A stretch of DNA of 64,000 nucleotides from Acidobacteriota bacterium (GTDB lineage: Bacteria > Acidobacteriota > Terriglobia > Acidiferrales > UBA7541), in contig QHYJ01000072.1 of NCBI GenBank assembly GCA_003223255.1, forward strand, positions 17,300 to 81,299. The letters are read 5' to 3'. The position numbers and the translations under genes were made by a program. Each line of letters starts with the position of its first letter. Position 1 is the stretch's first letter. Shown here one piece after another: positions 53,547-63,426 of this stretch. The notes beneath the pieces were generated by a model. It was not told the DNA's origin and did no database searches. It saw only the letters and a list, made by a program, of their open reading frames with translations.

Positions 53547-55004
53547 TTGTCGGACATGATTCTGCAACTGAACTATCTGCAACGAAAGCCTGCCGCCAGC
53601 ACTATGCAGGAAGTGATTGACACGCTGTACAGTTTGCTGGAAGAAGGCCGTCTCGAACAGGAACAATTTGCGCGCATGCGAGTGCATCTAGACTGGATCC
53701 AGTACCACAAAAATTTCCGGGAATGCGTCATGACGCCGAAGGTCAAGAGGGATCCTTACGGGCAACCTTCTCCCATCGACATGTACATTGACCTGCGGCA
53801 GGTGACGCCGGGCGCGCTGCGGGCTGAGATTCTGCGGGCGATGACGGGCGAAGATTCGCCCGCGCCAGACGATGGCCGCGTGTTCCTGGAAGACTTGCGG
53901 TCCTTTCGCGAAAGCATTACGTGGAAATTCAACAACCTTTATTGGCATCGCTTGGCGGATTGGGAGGAGTTCACGGGGCGGGGATATGAGCAGGCATTGC
54001 CCGGCGGAAAGTCGGATGCGAATCATCCTGCGGCCGTGGCCGATTGTGTTGCGGATTTTTGGACCCTGCTCCGGGATCTGGAGAGCCGCAAACAATTGCC
54101 GGAAGAAATCTTCGTCCTGGAAATCGGGGTGGGCATGGGGAAGCGCGCGGGCCTTTGGATGGACCGCTTCCGCGCGCTCGATGAAGAGCGTGGAACCAAA
54201 TATTACCTGCGGCTGAAATTTCTCTTGGGCGATTATTCGTTAGCCACTCTGGAGCGCTCGCGGCCGGCGGTCAAGAATCATCTCAACGTTTGCAGCTTCA
54301 TCGTTCTGGATGCCCTCAATCCCATGAAAAGTCTCGCATTTCTGCGGCACAAGATTCTTCATATTCATTTGACCAACGTATACGACAACCTTCCCGACGA
54401 AGAGTTCGCCCGCAGAGACGGCAGGCTCTATTCGATTCAGGTCCGTGCCTATCTCCCGGCGCCACAGGCGCATCGGATCAGCGAGCAATTTCAAATCCCC
54501 GCAGCCGACATCCCGAAGACCGTGGATCGCTTGCTCGAAGGCGGTCCGGACTATCTCGTCGACCGGAAACGCGGCGTAGCCTTTTGGCAGGAAATCTGGA
54601 AAGCCTTGCGCCTCGAGGAACGCCTGGTGCATCTGGAAGACTTGCCTGATATAGTCCTGCCCCTCGGTTTGCATCAGGAGCAGTTAGAAGAAGTTCTCGA
54701 GGAAGCGCCCAGCGACGTGCGATTTCATCTGAGCTCGGGCGCGCTCGAGAGTTTTCAAAACACGGTTCCCTTGCTTCATCCGCGCGGTTTCTTGCAGGTG
54801 CAGGATATTTTTGTCACAAATTTCAATGAGTACCGGATAGGATTTCATGGGCCGGGAAAGCTGGACGGCTCGATCGTGAACTGGGTAAATGGCGCGTTGC
54901 TGCGCGAAGTGGGAGAACGCGCAGGATACGATCTACATTTTGCGCCATTTCACTACCGCCAAGGCTCGCGAACCTCCGTTTTGTATAGTACCCAGCGGGA
55001 GTAA
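53547..55004 (+). CDS. MidA-like class I SAM-methyltransferase-fold protein
   Basis: This is a 485-residue soluble protein. The nucleotide-binding motif VLEIGVGMGKRAGLWMDRF and LRLKFLLGDYSLATLERSRP recall the MidA/NDUFAF7 methyltransferase group. The C-terminal half (RFHLSSGALESFQNTVPLLHPRGFLQVQDIF) is less familiar. Its function is unknown. It lies between the E1 genes and the second MetE-like gene, 5 bases before the latter, which suggests a methyl-transfer role. TTG 53547 is used because the preceding GGGAGGTGA is the only ribosome site, although it is distant. Confidence 0.6.
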   Translation: MSDMILQLNYLQRKPAASTMQEVIDTLYSLLEEGRLEQEQFARMRVHLDWIQYHKNFRECVMTPKVKRDPYGQPSPIDMYIDLRQVTPGALRAEILRAMTGEDSPAPDDGRVFLEDLRSFRESITWKFNNLYWHRLADWEEFTGRGYEQALPGGKSDANHPAAVADCVADFWTLLRDLESRKQLPEEIFVLEIGVGMGKRAGLWMDRFRALDEERGTKYYLRLKFLLGDYSLATLERSRPAVKNHLNVCSFIVLDALNPMKSLAFLRHKILHIHLTNVYDNLPDEEFARRDGRLYSIQVRAYLPAPQAHRISEQFQIPAADIPKTVDRLLEGGPDYLVDRKRGVAFWQEIWKALRLEERLVHLEDLPDIVLPLGLHQEQLEEVLEEAPSDVRFHLSSGALESFQNTVPLLHPRGFLQVQDIFVTNFNEYRIGFHGPGKLDGSIVNWVNGALLREVGERAGYDLHFAPFHYRQGSRTSVLYSTQRE

Positions 55005-55009
55005 CGTTG

Positions 55010-56011
55010 ATGGCGCTTCCCCTTCTTCCGACAACGGTGGTTGGCAGTTACTCGATGCCGGGCTGGCTCGAGCGGCTCAAAACCGAATTCTACGCCCGGC
55101 GCATCAGCCGCCGCGACTTGGAAGAAATTCACGACACCGCAGTAAAAGCCGCGATCAAGGACCAGGAACTGGCTGGCGTCGATGTCATCTCCGATGGCGA
55201 GTTGCGCCGTGACAACATGATTGATTACTTCGCGGAACGCCTTCCCGGCGTACAAATCGATCATACCTCCAAGAAGTTTCACTACGATTTCTACGACAGC
55301 AAAGTGCTGGGAAAGCTTCCGATGGGGCCGCTGGGACTTGTGGACGACGTCAAGTTTCTGCGCGCAAACACCGATCGCGAAACAAGATTCTGCGTCACTG
55401 GACCACATTCTCTGGCGAAGCGCATCCGCAATGAATACTACCCGAGCGAACAGGACTTCGCTCTGGACCTCGCCCGCGTGATGAATCCCGAGCTCCGGGC
55501 CATCGCCAAAGCGGGCGCCGACATCATTCAAATTGACGAGCCGAACTATTCCGGGTTTCCCGATGATTTGCCCTGGGCTGTCAAGGCCCTGAATACGCTC
55601 ATCGAAGGCGTCGACGCGAAAATCGCCGTGCACATTTGCTATGGCAACCGCTATGGCAAGCCTTCCTGGGAAGGAAGCTATCGCTATTTGCTCCCGGGGA
55701 TTCTCGAGGCAAAAGTTCAGCAGCTCACTCTGGAATTTGCGCGTCGCGGCGGCGAGGATCTGGAAATTTTTCGCGAACTTCCGCCGCGATTCGAAGTTGG
55801 CATCGGCGTCATCGACGTGAAGACGCAAGCCGTGGAAACGCCGGATCAGGTTGCCGAGCGCATTCGCAAGGCCCTCGAAGTGATCCCGGCGGAGCGCCTG
55901 TTCATTTTGCCCGATTGTGGACTGCTCCACCTTTCGCGGGACGTTGCCTTTGCAAAGCTCACCGCGATGGTGGAAGGAACGCGTGTGGTACGCAAGGAAT
56001 TGAAGCGCTGA
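55010..56011 (+). CDS. Short (core) MetE-like cobalamin-independent methyltransferase 2
   Basis: This is a 333-residue catalytic barrel: TTVVGSYSMPGWLERLK and VDVISDGELRRDNMIDYF, with the zinc ligands His and Cys in VHICYGNRYG and Cys in FILPDCGLLHL. It is only distantly similar to copy 1 at 45323-46444. It lies immediately before the methylenetetrahydrofolate reductase gene, 1 base apart, so the pair probably handles folate-bound methyl groups from O-demethylation. Confidence 0.82.
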   Translation: MALPLLPTTVVGSYSMPGWLERLKTEFYARRISRRDLEEIHDTAVKAAIKDQELAGVDVISDGELRRDNMIDYFAERLPGVQIDHTSKKFHYDFYDSKVLGKLPMGPLGLVDDVKFLRANTDRETRFCVTGPHSLAKRIRNEYYPSEQDFALDLARVMNPELRAIAKAGADIIQIDEPNYSGFPDDLPWAVKALNTLIEGVDAKIAVHICYGNRYGKPSWEGSYRYLLPGILEAKVQQLTLEFARRGGEDLEIFRELPPRFEVGIGVIDVKTQAVETPDQVAERIRKALEVIPAERLFILPDCGLLHLSRDVAFAKLTAMVEGTRVVRKELKR

Positions 56012-56012
56012 A

Positions 56013-57516
56013 GTGAATGTGGTAAACCCACTCCGCGAATCCCTGAGCGCCGGGCGATTCTGCTACGTCGTGGAACTGGTCGCCAGCCGCTTGACGCGCG
56101 AAGCGCGCCTCCTGGAAGTCGCTTCGAAGCTGGCGCAAGTGCCGGGTGTTGTCGCCGGAAGTCGCCCGTGGGCTCACACCCAACATTCATTTGACCTGCG
56201 TCGGCCGCGACGGCACTGCCGCTTGGAGGACCCTCGAAGACCTGCATGCCCTGGGAATCGAAAATGTTCTCGCGTTGACAGGTGATTACCCCAAGGCGGC
56301 GGGGCTGCAGCCCCCGGAAGCGCTGTTCGATCTGGACTCCGTCCAGCTCGTGCGCCTCATTGATGAAGCACGCCAGCGCGGGATGCCGTTCTGGATTTCT
56401 GTTGCGGTTTCTCCCTTCAAGTACACGGAAGCGGATTGCGCCTACCAGTATCTGAAGGTGCAGAAGAAAATCGCGGCGGGTGCCGATTGCGTCATCACGC
56501 AACTCGGCTACGACATGCGAAAATTCCGCGAACTCAAGAGATACATGGACGAAAAGGCCATCCACCGCCCAGTCTTGGGGAACGTTTATGTGCTGAGCGG
56601 GAAAGCAGCGGAGAAGATGTCGAAGGGGGAGCCGCCGGGATGTTGGGTCTCTCCCGAACTGCTGGAAAAGATTCGCACAGAGATAAAGGAATCGGACAAC
56701 GGCAGAGCTGCCCGCCTCGAACGTGCCGCGCGAATGGTGGCGGTCTTGCGCGGTCTCGGTTACGCCGGAGCTTATTTGGGCGGAGATCACCAAGCTGACC
56801 ATGTTCGATGGATCATCCGCCGCTCCGAAGCTCTGGATCCTCGATGGCAGGAGTTGGAGGAAGAGTTCAATTACGCGCCCAAGAATGGCTTCTACTTCTT
56901 TCAGGGCAATTTTGCTCCGGCGAAAAAACGCGGACCGCTCCCACGCTTACTCGACCAGATGGCCAAGCTCTTTCCAGTCAACCAGGAAGGACTGCTGCGA
57001 AACTTTCTCGTTCGCCTGTTTCGAATCGTTGATAAGAGGCCGTGGCTTTCGCACGCCGTGGAGCGATTCGAATTTGCCGTCAAATCGCCCCTTTTTGGCT
57101 GCCAGGCCTGCGGCAATTGCGTGCTCAGCTACATGGAATATGTTTGTCCGCAAACCTGTCCCAAGAATTTGCGTAACGGGCCCTGCGGCGGAACGAACAA
57201 CGGTCAGTGCGAAGTTGTCGACAAGCCTTGCGTCTGGGTTGCGGTTTACGAACGCGCAAAATCCGCAGGCCGCATCGCAGACCTCCAGACTTATGTCCCG
57301 CCGCCGCGCCGCGATTTGAAGCGAACCAGTTCGTGGGTCAATTATTTTCTCGGCCGCGATAGCCGCCCCGGAAATATTCTGTCAACGATAGTTCCACTCG
57401 CAGCGTTGTTGCCGCACGAAGACCTAAGTAGGGGGGCTTCCGGCTACGCACCAAAGCCCCTGTCTGAAGCGAACTCTAAGGTGCCAGCTGTCAAAATCAA
57501 CGCCAACCGCGAATAG
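56013..57516 (+). pseudogene. Methylenetetrahydrofolate reductase with C-terminal zinc domain; internal deletion and frameshift
   Basis: The first frame from GTG 56013 reads FCYVVELVASRLTREARLLEVASKLAQVPGVVAGS and then goes out of frame. The second frame continues ARGLTPNIHLTCVGRDG, ENVLALTGDYP and on to a cysteine-rich end (CQACGNCVLSYMEYVCPQTC, CGGTNNGQC) of the MTHFR C-terminal domain. Around the join, about 20 residues expected in this family (the TSYAGG-x-HDP-like loop) are missing. The join shows the short repeat GTCGCC near 56149-56163. A downstream TTG at 56146 could give a shorter product of 456 codons lacking the first strand. The reaction would be oxidation or reduction of methyl-folate. 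Confidence 0.72.
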
Positions 57517-57599
57517 GAAGCCGCAATTCCATGTGGGAAATGCGCCCCAATTGCCACGGGATGCGAGGATGACGGGCTTAGAGTCATTTCTTGGTTCCA

Positions 57600-57647
57600 G
57601 GTACCAAAAATGTGCCTACTGGCAAAAAAAGAACTTTTGACTAGTAT
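57600..57647 (+). promoter_or_regulatory. Promoter and operator, copy 2 (same as 48365-48412)
   Basis: GGTACC at 57600-57605 is followed 12 bases after its start by GTGCCTACTGGCAAAAAA (from 57612). CTGGCA (57619-57624) and TAGTAT (57642-57647) are 17 bases apart. It lies 150 bases before the TonB receptor. The remainder of 57517-57796 holds no gene. Confidence 0.68.
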
Positions 57648-57796
57648 GCCGGGAGATAGCCAGGAGTAGATTGTGCCGGTGGGCAGGCTTTCGATGGCAT
57701 GCCTGCTTCCCATTTTCCTTGGGGAAGCTGCCATGCGGGGTAGCATCTTCGGCCGGCGCAGTTTCGGGTTCAATTCGTTCTTAGAAGGGGTGGGTC

Positions 57797-60700
57797 ATGG
57801 CACTGCGTTTGTGGCTTTTGGCAGTTCTTGCGATCATGATTCTTGGAACCTGGGGGCAGCCCTCGCACGCGCAAGTGGGTGCAGCGGTCGCCGAGCTCAA
57901 TGGCACTGTGCGTGACGCCAGCGGTGGTTCGGTGGCCAAGGCGTCGGTCACGCTGCGGAACACGGAAACCAATCGGATCTATACCAGTGTTTCGAATGAA
58001 AACGGGCTGTACGTGCTCGCCAGCGTGCCGCCGGGGTCTTACGAGCTCACCACGGAAGCCACAGGGTTCGCCAAGTCCACGCAGACCGGCATCGTCTTGA
58101 CCGTAGGCCAGACTGCCACAATCGACGTAACACTGAAGGTGGCCTCGGGCGTGGAGAAAGTCGTGGTGACCACGGAGACCCCCGTAATTGAGCCGACTAA
58201 GACGGAAATAAGCCACGTTGTGCAAACGCAGCAAATTGAATCGCTGCCAATCAGCGGGCGCTTGTTTACGGATTTCGCGCTGCTCACCCCTGGCGTCGCG
58301 ACAAGCCGCACCAGCCTCGGTACCACCTTCACCGACTTTGAGACGTCACAAATCTCCTTCGGCGGCATGCGCTCGTTCAGCAACACGGTCACCGTGGACG
58401 GCGCCGATTTTGTCAGCACAATCTCCGGCGTGCAGCGTTCCACGCCGCCCCAGGAATCGGTGCAGGAATTCAGGGTGGTGAACAATAGTTTCGGCGCGGA
58501 ATATGGGCGCGCCGCGGGCGGCATCGTTAATATCGTCTCCAAGTCAGGCACCAACGACCTGCACGGCTCGCTATACGAGTATTTTCAGAACGACGCCACG
58601 GACGCGCGCTTCATGTTACAGCCGGCGCCGCTCCCGCACCAGTTGCGGCAAGACCAGTTTGGCGGCACGCTGAGCGGCCCTTTGAAGAAAGATAAAACGT
58701 TCTTTTTTATGAATTACGAGGGGAAGCGGCGCGCGGAGTCTCCAGTATATCCTCCGGATCTGATCACCAATCTAGACCTGATCAACCACACCAAGGCGGT
58801 GCTGGGTCTGGCGCCAGAAGGCTGTTTTTTGGGCTTGAGCAGTTGCGGCGCGACCTCAGCAGCGTACCGGGGTTACCTTAACAGCTTCCTGAAGACGGGT
58901 GATGATGATTGGGGGTTCGCGCGGTTGGATCACCAGATTAGCGCCAACAACCACCTGGGAATCCGCTACAACATTGAGGACACGCGGTCGCTGGGCACAC
59001 TGGTTGGGCAGACACTGGACGGCGGGGGCATCGGCGTGCCGAGCGGCGGGCGCAACCTCTATATCCGCGACCAGTCGCTCTTCGGCACGCTCGACACTTC
59101 GATCCGGCCCAGTCTGATCAACAGCGTGTTGGTCCAATGGGCCCGACGGCACTACAACTACCCGGGGATGACCGGCCAGCCCGACTTCAGCCTATTGAAC
59201 GACTTGGAGCTTGGCCACAACTTTGGCACCGACGACCGCAAATACGAGAGCCGCATCCAATTCTCGGATTCCATCTCCTGGGTGAAGGGCAGTCACGTCT
59301 GGAAGTTCGGTTTCGACGGCAACCACGTTCTGAGCCTGGACAATTTCCCCGGCTTCACTCCCGTTCGGCTTCTCATCCCGCCCGTTGGAGCTGGGCCGAT
59401 AGACTGCATGGCGAATTTCGCTGCGTTTTATAACTCCACGGTAGGTGGTCCAACACTCCCGCCGGACGTGGCGGCAGCGGCACCGGGTTGCGCGTTGCCG
59501 GCGGCCCTCCATGGCGTTGTGGTCGTGTATGCGGGCGTGCCACTGCCGACGGATCCCAACACATGCTCAACCGGCTGCGCCCCGCTCGTCACGAAAGCTA
59601 GCGGGGATACCCTGGACACTTCAACCTGGGCCAATGCGTATCAGCCATCGCTCTTTTCGCATTACAGCAAGGAGATTGATCACGGCTACTGGGCTGGATT
59701 CTTTCAAGATCAATGGAAGATCACGCGCAGGCTGACCATGAATTATGGTCTGCGGTGGGAGTACGAGTCTGGACTTTCAAACTACGTCAATATGGACTAC
59801 AAGGGATGGCAGCCCCGCGTTGGCTTGGCCTATTCCCCGGACAGCAAGACCGTTCTTCGGGCGGGTTTCGGGATGTTCGATGACCGCTACAATCTGACCT
59901 TCTTCTTTGTTCCCAACACGCAGAAAGTGGTGGCAGGCTATCTGTGCGGAAATCACGCGCCAGCGTCGGTCACGGCCGCCTGCCAGGGTGCGGGGATACA
60001 AGCCCAAGTGCTGCCCAATATTCAGTCCAATCTCGGGCAGGCCACTCAAGGCTATCAACTCTTTGCGACGCCGAACGGCGCGGCGAACATCGCAGCAAGC
60101 ATCATCTCCACCGGCGGGTACGATGCGTTCACCCTGCCAAATGGAAACGTGGTCATGGCTGGTACGTGTTTCACCACCGGCGCCTGCGGCGTTGGCAACG
60201 GAGGGATGGACCACAATGCCCGGATTCCTTATGCACAGCAGGCCAGCGCGGAAATTGACCGACACATCGGAAAAGGTTTTTCCATGAGTTTGAGCTACCT
60301 CTTTGTCGGAGCGCGCAAGCTGGTGCGCGGGAACAATCTGAACATCCCGTGCCCGGTGGGTACGACAAAATCGGCGGCACCAACAGACCCGTTACCCGAA
60401 TGGACGCCGGGGCTCCTGGATGCCGCCGGCGGGCTCTCGGCATGTGCAGGCACCCCCACGCTGGGCACCGGCGCACTTGCCGGGCTAGGGCCCTGGTTCG
60501 GCGGCGCTCTGGGCAGTGGTCTGCAGACGATTAGCGCTGGCTTAATTGATTACAACAACAACATCGCCAACGCCACTTACCATGGCCTGACGGTCTCGGG
60601 GCTGCAGAGAATCGGACGCGTATTCAACCTGAACGCCAACTACACCTATTCGCACACCGTTGACAACGGCAACTTCACCACGTTCGTGAATTTGCCGGTG

Positions 60701-61384
60701 AACCAGTTCGATTACCAGATGGAACGCAGCAACTCCAACCAGGACCTGCGCCACCGTTTCGTAACCAACTTTACGGTGGACGCTCCAACGACCGGATGGT
60801 ACCGGAATTTCCAGCTTAGCAGCATCATCACCCTTCAGACTGGGCGGCCCTTCACCATTTTCGCCGGAGCCAGCACCTTCAACGACCTGGCCGGCGGCGC
60901 GACCGACCGCGTGGGAGGTGCGCCGTTTTTCTCTGGTGCCACCGGTTCTGGCGCCTGTGCTTCGGTCGACCGCTGCCAAACGGTGATCCCGAGAAACACT
61001 TATTTTGGCGATCCGCTGCGCACCTGGGATCTGCGGCTAGGACGTTCCTTCTATCTGAAAGAGGGCAAGAAGCTGGATTTGATGATGGATGCGTTCAACC
61101 TCTTGAACAGGCCGAACGTGGACCAAGTAACTCCGGTGTACGGCTCGCCGGTCTTTTGCGGCGGGGTCATACCCAAGCACTACAAGGACGCCGCAACGAA
61201 CGCCATCCTCGGAGGGACGGCTGCCTGCCCTGCCGGTCCCATTCTGATTCCCGGTGGGAGTCTTGCTCCCAACCCGATAGGGGGTCTTACATTCATCCCG
61301 GCTTCTCCGAATCCTAGTTTCGGTCAACCCAGAACCATGTTGAACCCGCGGCAGATCCAGTTCGCGGCCAAGCTTACATTCTAA
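57797..61384 (+). CDS. Oar-type TonB-dependent receptor with carboxypeptidase-regulatory domain
   Basis: This is a 1195-residue outer-membrane protein. Its parts are a signal peptide (residues 1-25), a CarboxypepD-regulatory beta-sandwich (ELNGTVRDASGGSVAKASVTLRN, about 30-115), a plug with QIESLPISGRLFTDFALLTPGV and GGMRSFSNTVTVDG, and a long barrel ending RQIQFAAKLTF. The family is greatly expanded in Acidobacteriota and imports large or poorly soluble molecules. It shares its promoter/operator with the catabolic operon upstream, so it probably imports the substrate of that operon. Confidence 0.9.
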   Translation: MALRLWLLAVLAIMILGTWGQPSHAQVGAAVAELNGTVRDASGGSVAKASVTLRNTETNRIYTSVSNENGLYVLASVPPGSYELTTEATGFAKSTQTGIVLTVGQTATIDVTLKVASGVEKVVVTTETPVIEPTKTEISHVVQTQQIESLPISGRLFTDFALLTPGVATSRTSLGTTFTDFETSQISFGGMRSFSNTVTVDGADFVSTISGVQRSTPPQESVQEFRVVNNSFGAEYGRAAGGIVNIVSKSGTNDLHGSLYEYFQNDATDARFMLQPAPLPHQLRQDQFGGTLSGPLKKDKTFFFMNYEGKRRAESPVYPPDLITNLDLINHTKAVLGLAPEGCFLGLSSCGATSAAYRGYLNSFLKTGDDDWGFARLDHQISANNHLGIRYNIEDTRSLGTLVGQTLDGGGIGVPSGGRNLYIRDQSLFGTLDTSIRPSLINSVLVQWARRHYNYPGMTGQPDFSLLNDLELGHNFGTDDRKYESRIQFSDSISWVKGSHVWKFGFDGNHVLSLDNFPGFTPVRLLIPPVGAGPIDCMANFAAFYNSTVGGPTLPPDVAAAAPGCALPAALHGVVVVYAGVPLPTDPNTCSTGCAPLVTKASGDTLDTSTWANAYQPSLFSHYSKEIDHGYWAGFFQDQWKITRRLTMNYGLRWEYESGLSNYVNMDYKGWQPRVGLAYSPDSKTVLRAGFGMFDDRYNLTFFFVPNTQKVVAGYLCGNHAPASVTAACQGAGIQAQVLPNIQSNLGQATQGYQLFATPNGAANIAASIISTGGYDAFTLPNGNVVMAGTCFTTGACGVGNGGMDHNARIPYAQQASAEIDRHIGKGFSMSLSYLFVGARKLVRGNNLNIPCPVGTTKSAAPTDPLPEWTPGLLDAAGGLSACAGTPTLGTGALAGLGPWFGGALGSGLQTISAGLIDYNNNIANATYHGLTVSGLQRIGRVFNLNANYTYSHTVDNGNFTTFVNLPVNQFDYQMERSNSNQDLRHRFVTNFTVDAPTTGWYRNFQLSSIITLQTGRPFTIFAGASTFNDLAGGATDRVGGAPFFSGATGSGACASVDRCQTVIPRNTYFGDPLRTWDLRLGRSFYLKEGKKLDLMMDAFNLLNRPNVDQVTPVYGSPVFCGGVIPKHYKDAATNAILGGTAACPAGPILIPGGSLAPNPIGGLTFIPASPNPSFGQPRTMLNPRQIQFAAKLTF

Positions 61385-61441
61385 GCTGTTCAAACAAAGA
61401 GGATTACAGGCGCAAGAAGTGCGGTTTCGTTTGAAGCAGAT

Positions 61442-63082
61442 TCAGCCATAAACAGATCTCCAACCATAGTTTGGCGGATGGACCGACTGATCCATGCCCA
61501 TGCAAGTTTGTCCGCCCTTGGCGGCGTTGACGCTAATCAGATGCGGGGCAGGCGATGCAAACGCTTCTCTAAGAACTGGCTCTAGGTCGTCCGGCCGGTC
61601 GACCTCCTGTGCCGCCATTCCATAACCCTGCGCGATCTTCACTACGTCAATTCCCGGCAGCTCCATCCCGGGAACATTCCGGCCCACATGCGTGAAATCG
61701 CAGAATGATTTCAGCGCAGAGTAATCGCCGTTGCGAAGAACGATGAAAATCACGGCGGCGTTGTATTGCACCGCGGTCCACAGCGCCTGGATAGAATATT
61801 GAATTGAGCCATCGCCCACGGGACAAACCACTCTCCTGTCGGAGTGGGCGAGTTGCAGCCCGACGGCGGCTGGCAAGCCAAAACCCAAGATGCCATTTGG
61901 CACCGAGTAAAACGATCCGGGCTGATCCAGCAAGAGATAGCGATCGAGATCTCCTTTCGATGATGGGCATTCTTCGGAGACGACGGCATTGCGCGGCATG
62001 ACCTTATTAAGGACGCTGAACAAGTAAGCGGGTGTGATCGGGTATTCGGGTTTGGGCTCCGGCGGGTCTTTTCGCGCGCAGTGGAGATTGCGCTTTCTTG
62101 CTTCCGTGTGCTCGCGAAGATAGCGGGCGGCGGCGGCGGCGTTGCCCACGATGCTGGTTCCTGCTAACGCGGACGCAGCTTCACTGGGCGAATTGGTGAT
62201 CTGAAAAAGTTGGGTCCCCGGCGCGATTGCGTCGCCTGGAACGTAAGCGTAATAAAGGAAGACTGGGGCGCCTAATACCACAACGAGGTCATGGGCCGCG
62301 AGCTGATTTGCAAGCGGCTGCTGAGCGGGGAGCAAGCCGCCCCGAAAGAGCGGATGCGTCCGCGGAAAAGTCCAGCGCGAAGCAAGCGGCTGCTGATAGA
62401 CGTCCGCACTGAGGTGTTCCGCAAGAGCGATGACTTCGTGCCAGCCTCCGTCTTCTTCAATCTGGGAGCCGGCGACGAGGGCGGTATTCTGACTGGAGTT
62501 CAGGACGCGCACTACGACATCGAGTGCGGCGTGATCCGGCAGTGTCGTCTGGTGCACTTCTCGAACATGAAGAGGCTGGCATTCGTGCGTCCAGTCGTCC
62601 ATGGGAATGGAAATGAAGACCGGCCCCATGGGCGGCTGCATCGCCAAGTGAAAGCCACGCGCGATGGCTGCTGGCACGTCCTCCGCGCGCAACGGCTCGT
62701 AAGCCCACTTTACGTAAGGTTTGACTACCTCGACGGCGCGGCTCGTCAGAAAAGGTTCTGCAAGGATGTGACGGCGGTCCTGTTGCCCCGTGGTCACGAC
62801 CAAAGGTGCGTGGCAATAGTGGGCATCGACGAGGCCCGCAAGCCCGTTTCCCACGCTGGCAATCGAGTGCAGATTTACAAAGCCGGCCCTTCCGCGGGCC
62901 ATTGCGTATCCCAGCCCCATGCCTACGGCTGTGCGTTCGTGTAGCGCAAGAACGTAGCTGAAATCGGAGGGCAGGTTGCGCAGAAAAGGCAATTCGGTTG
63001 AACCGGGATTGCCAAAAATCTTTGTCATCCCCAGGTCGCGCAAGACTTGGTAAGCGGCTTCTCGCACCGTGGTCAAGGACAT
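61442..63082 (-). CDS. mdlC: Benzoylformate decarboxylase (ThDP enzyme)
   Basis: This is a 546-residue ThDP-dependent decarboxylase. Residues matching the benzoylformate decarboxylase active site are present: Ser28 (GNPGSTELPFL), Glu49 (ALHERTAVGMG) and His72 (NLHSIASVGNG). The ThDP motif GDGSIQYSIQALWTAVQYNAAVIFIVLRN follows. It would convert an arylglyoxylate to an aldehyde. In this setting the substrate may be a hydroxy/methoxy-benzoylformate derived from lignin side chains. It is transcribed toward the TonB receptor gene, with 57 bases between. Confidence 0.85.
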   Translation of the reverse strand: MSLTTVREAAYQVLRDLGMTKIFGNPGSTELPFLRNLPSDFSYVLALHERTAVGMGLGYAMARGRAGFVNLHSIASVGNGLAGLVDAHYCHAPLVVTTGQQDRRHILAEPFLTSRAVEVVKPYVKWAYEPLRAEDVPAAIARGFHLAMQPPMGPVFISIPMDDWTHECQPLHVREVHQTTLPDHAALDVVVRVLNSSQNTALVAGSQIEEDGGWHEVIALAEHLSADVYQQPLASRWTFPRTHPLFRGGLLPAQQPLANQLAAHDLVVVLGAPVFLYYAYVPGDAIAPGTQLFQITNSPSEAASALAGTSIVGNAAAAARYLREHTEARKRNLHCARKDPPEPKPEYPITPAYLFSVLNKVMPRNAVVSEECPSSKGDLDRYLLLDQPGSFYSVPNGILGFGLPAAVGLQLAHSDRRVVCPVGDGSIQYSIQALWTAVQYNAAVIFIVLRNGDYSALKSFCDFTHVGRNVPGMELPGIDVVKIAQGYGMAAQEVDRPDDLEPVLREAFASPAPHLISVNAAKGGQTCMGMDQSVHPPNYGWRSVYG

Positions 63083-63426
63083 GCTCCCGGTTTAGGAATT
63101 TCGGCGTTTGCAATGGAGAAGTTACAGCATTTTTGCGCAAGTTGCGAGTCAGCAATGGACACAGATTCTGCGGGGCTTCTTAGGCGCAGAATGGTCGTTG
63201 TGCGACGGCTGGTTATCTCTAACCGCGATTTCTTGGTCTCGCTTTTGCTCCCGCTTCCGCTGCTAACTCCACTGACCGCATCCGCGAGTTCTCTGTTGGT
63301 GAGCATTGAATACGTAGCTGTCGGGCAGCAAGCGATCTGTGCCAGTATAATAAGAGCTCGCTCGACGCTGAGACTTGACCGTGAGGATCATCGCGAGGAA
63401 GACCCTAAAGCAGTTCATTGAGCGGC
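63083..63426. other. Non-coding or unassigned stretch
   Basis: No gene is supported. Open frames on both strands lack ribosome sites and protein-like composition. A 32-codon frame on the minus strand (about 63420-63515, ending in LEPLNELL) overlaps the next gene and might be a displaced C-terminus. Confidence 0.35.
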
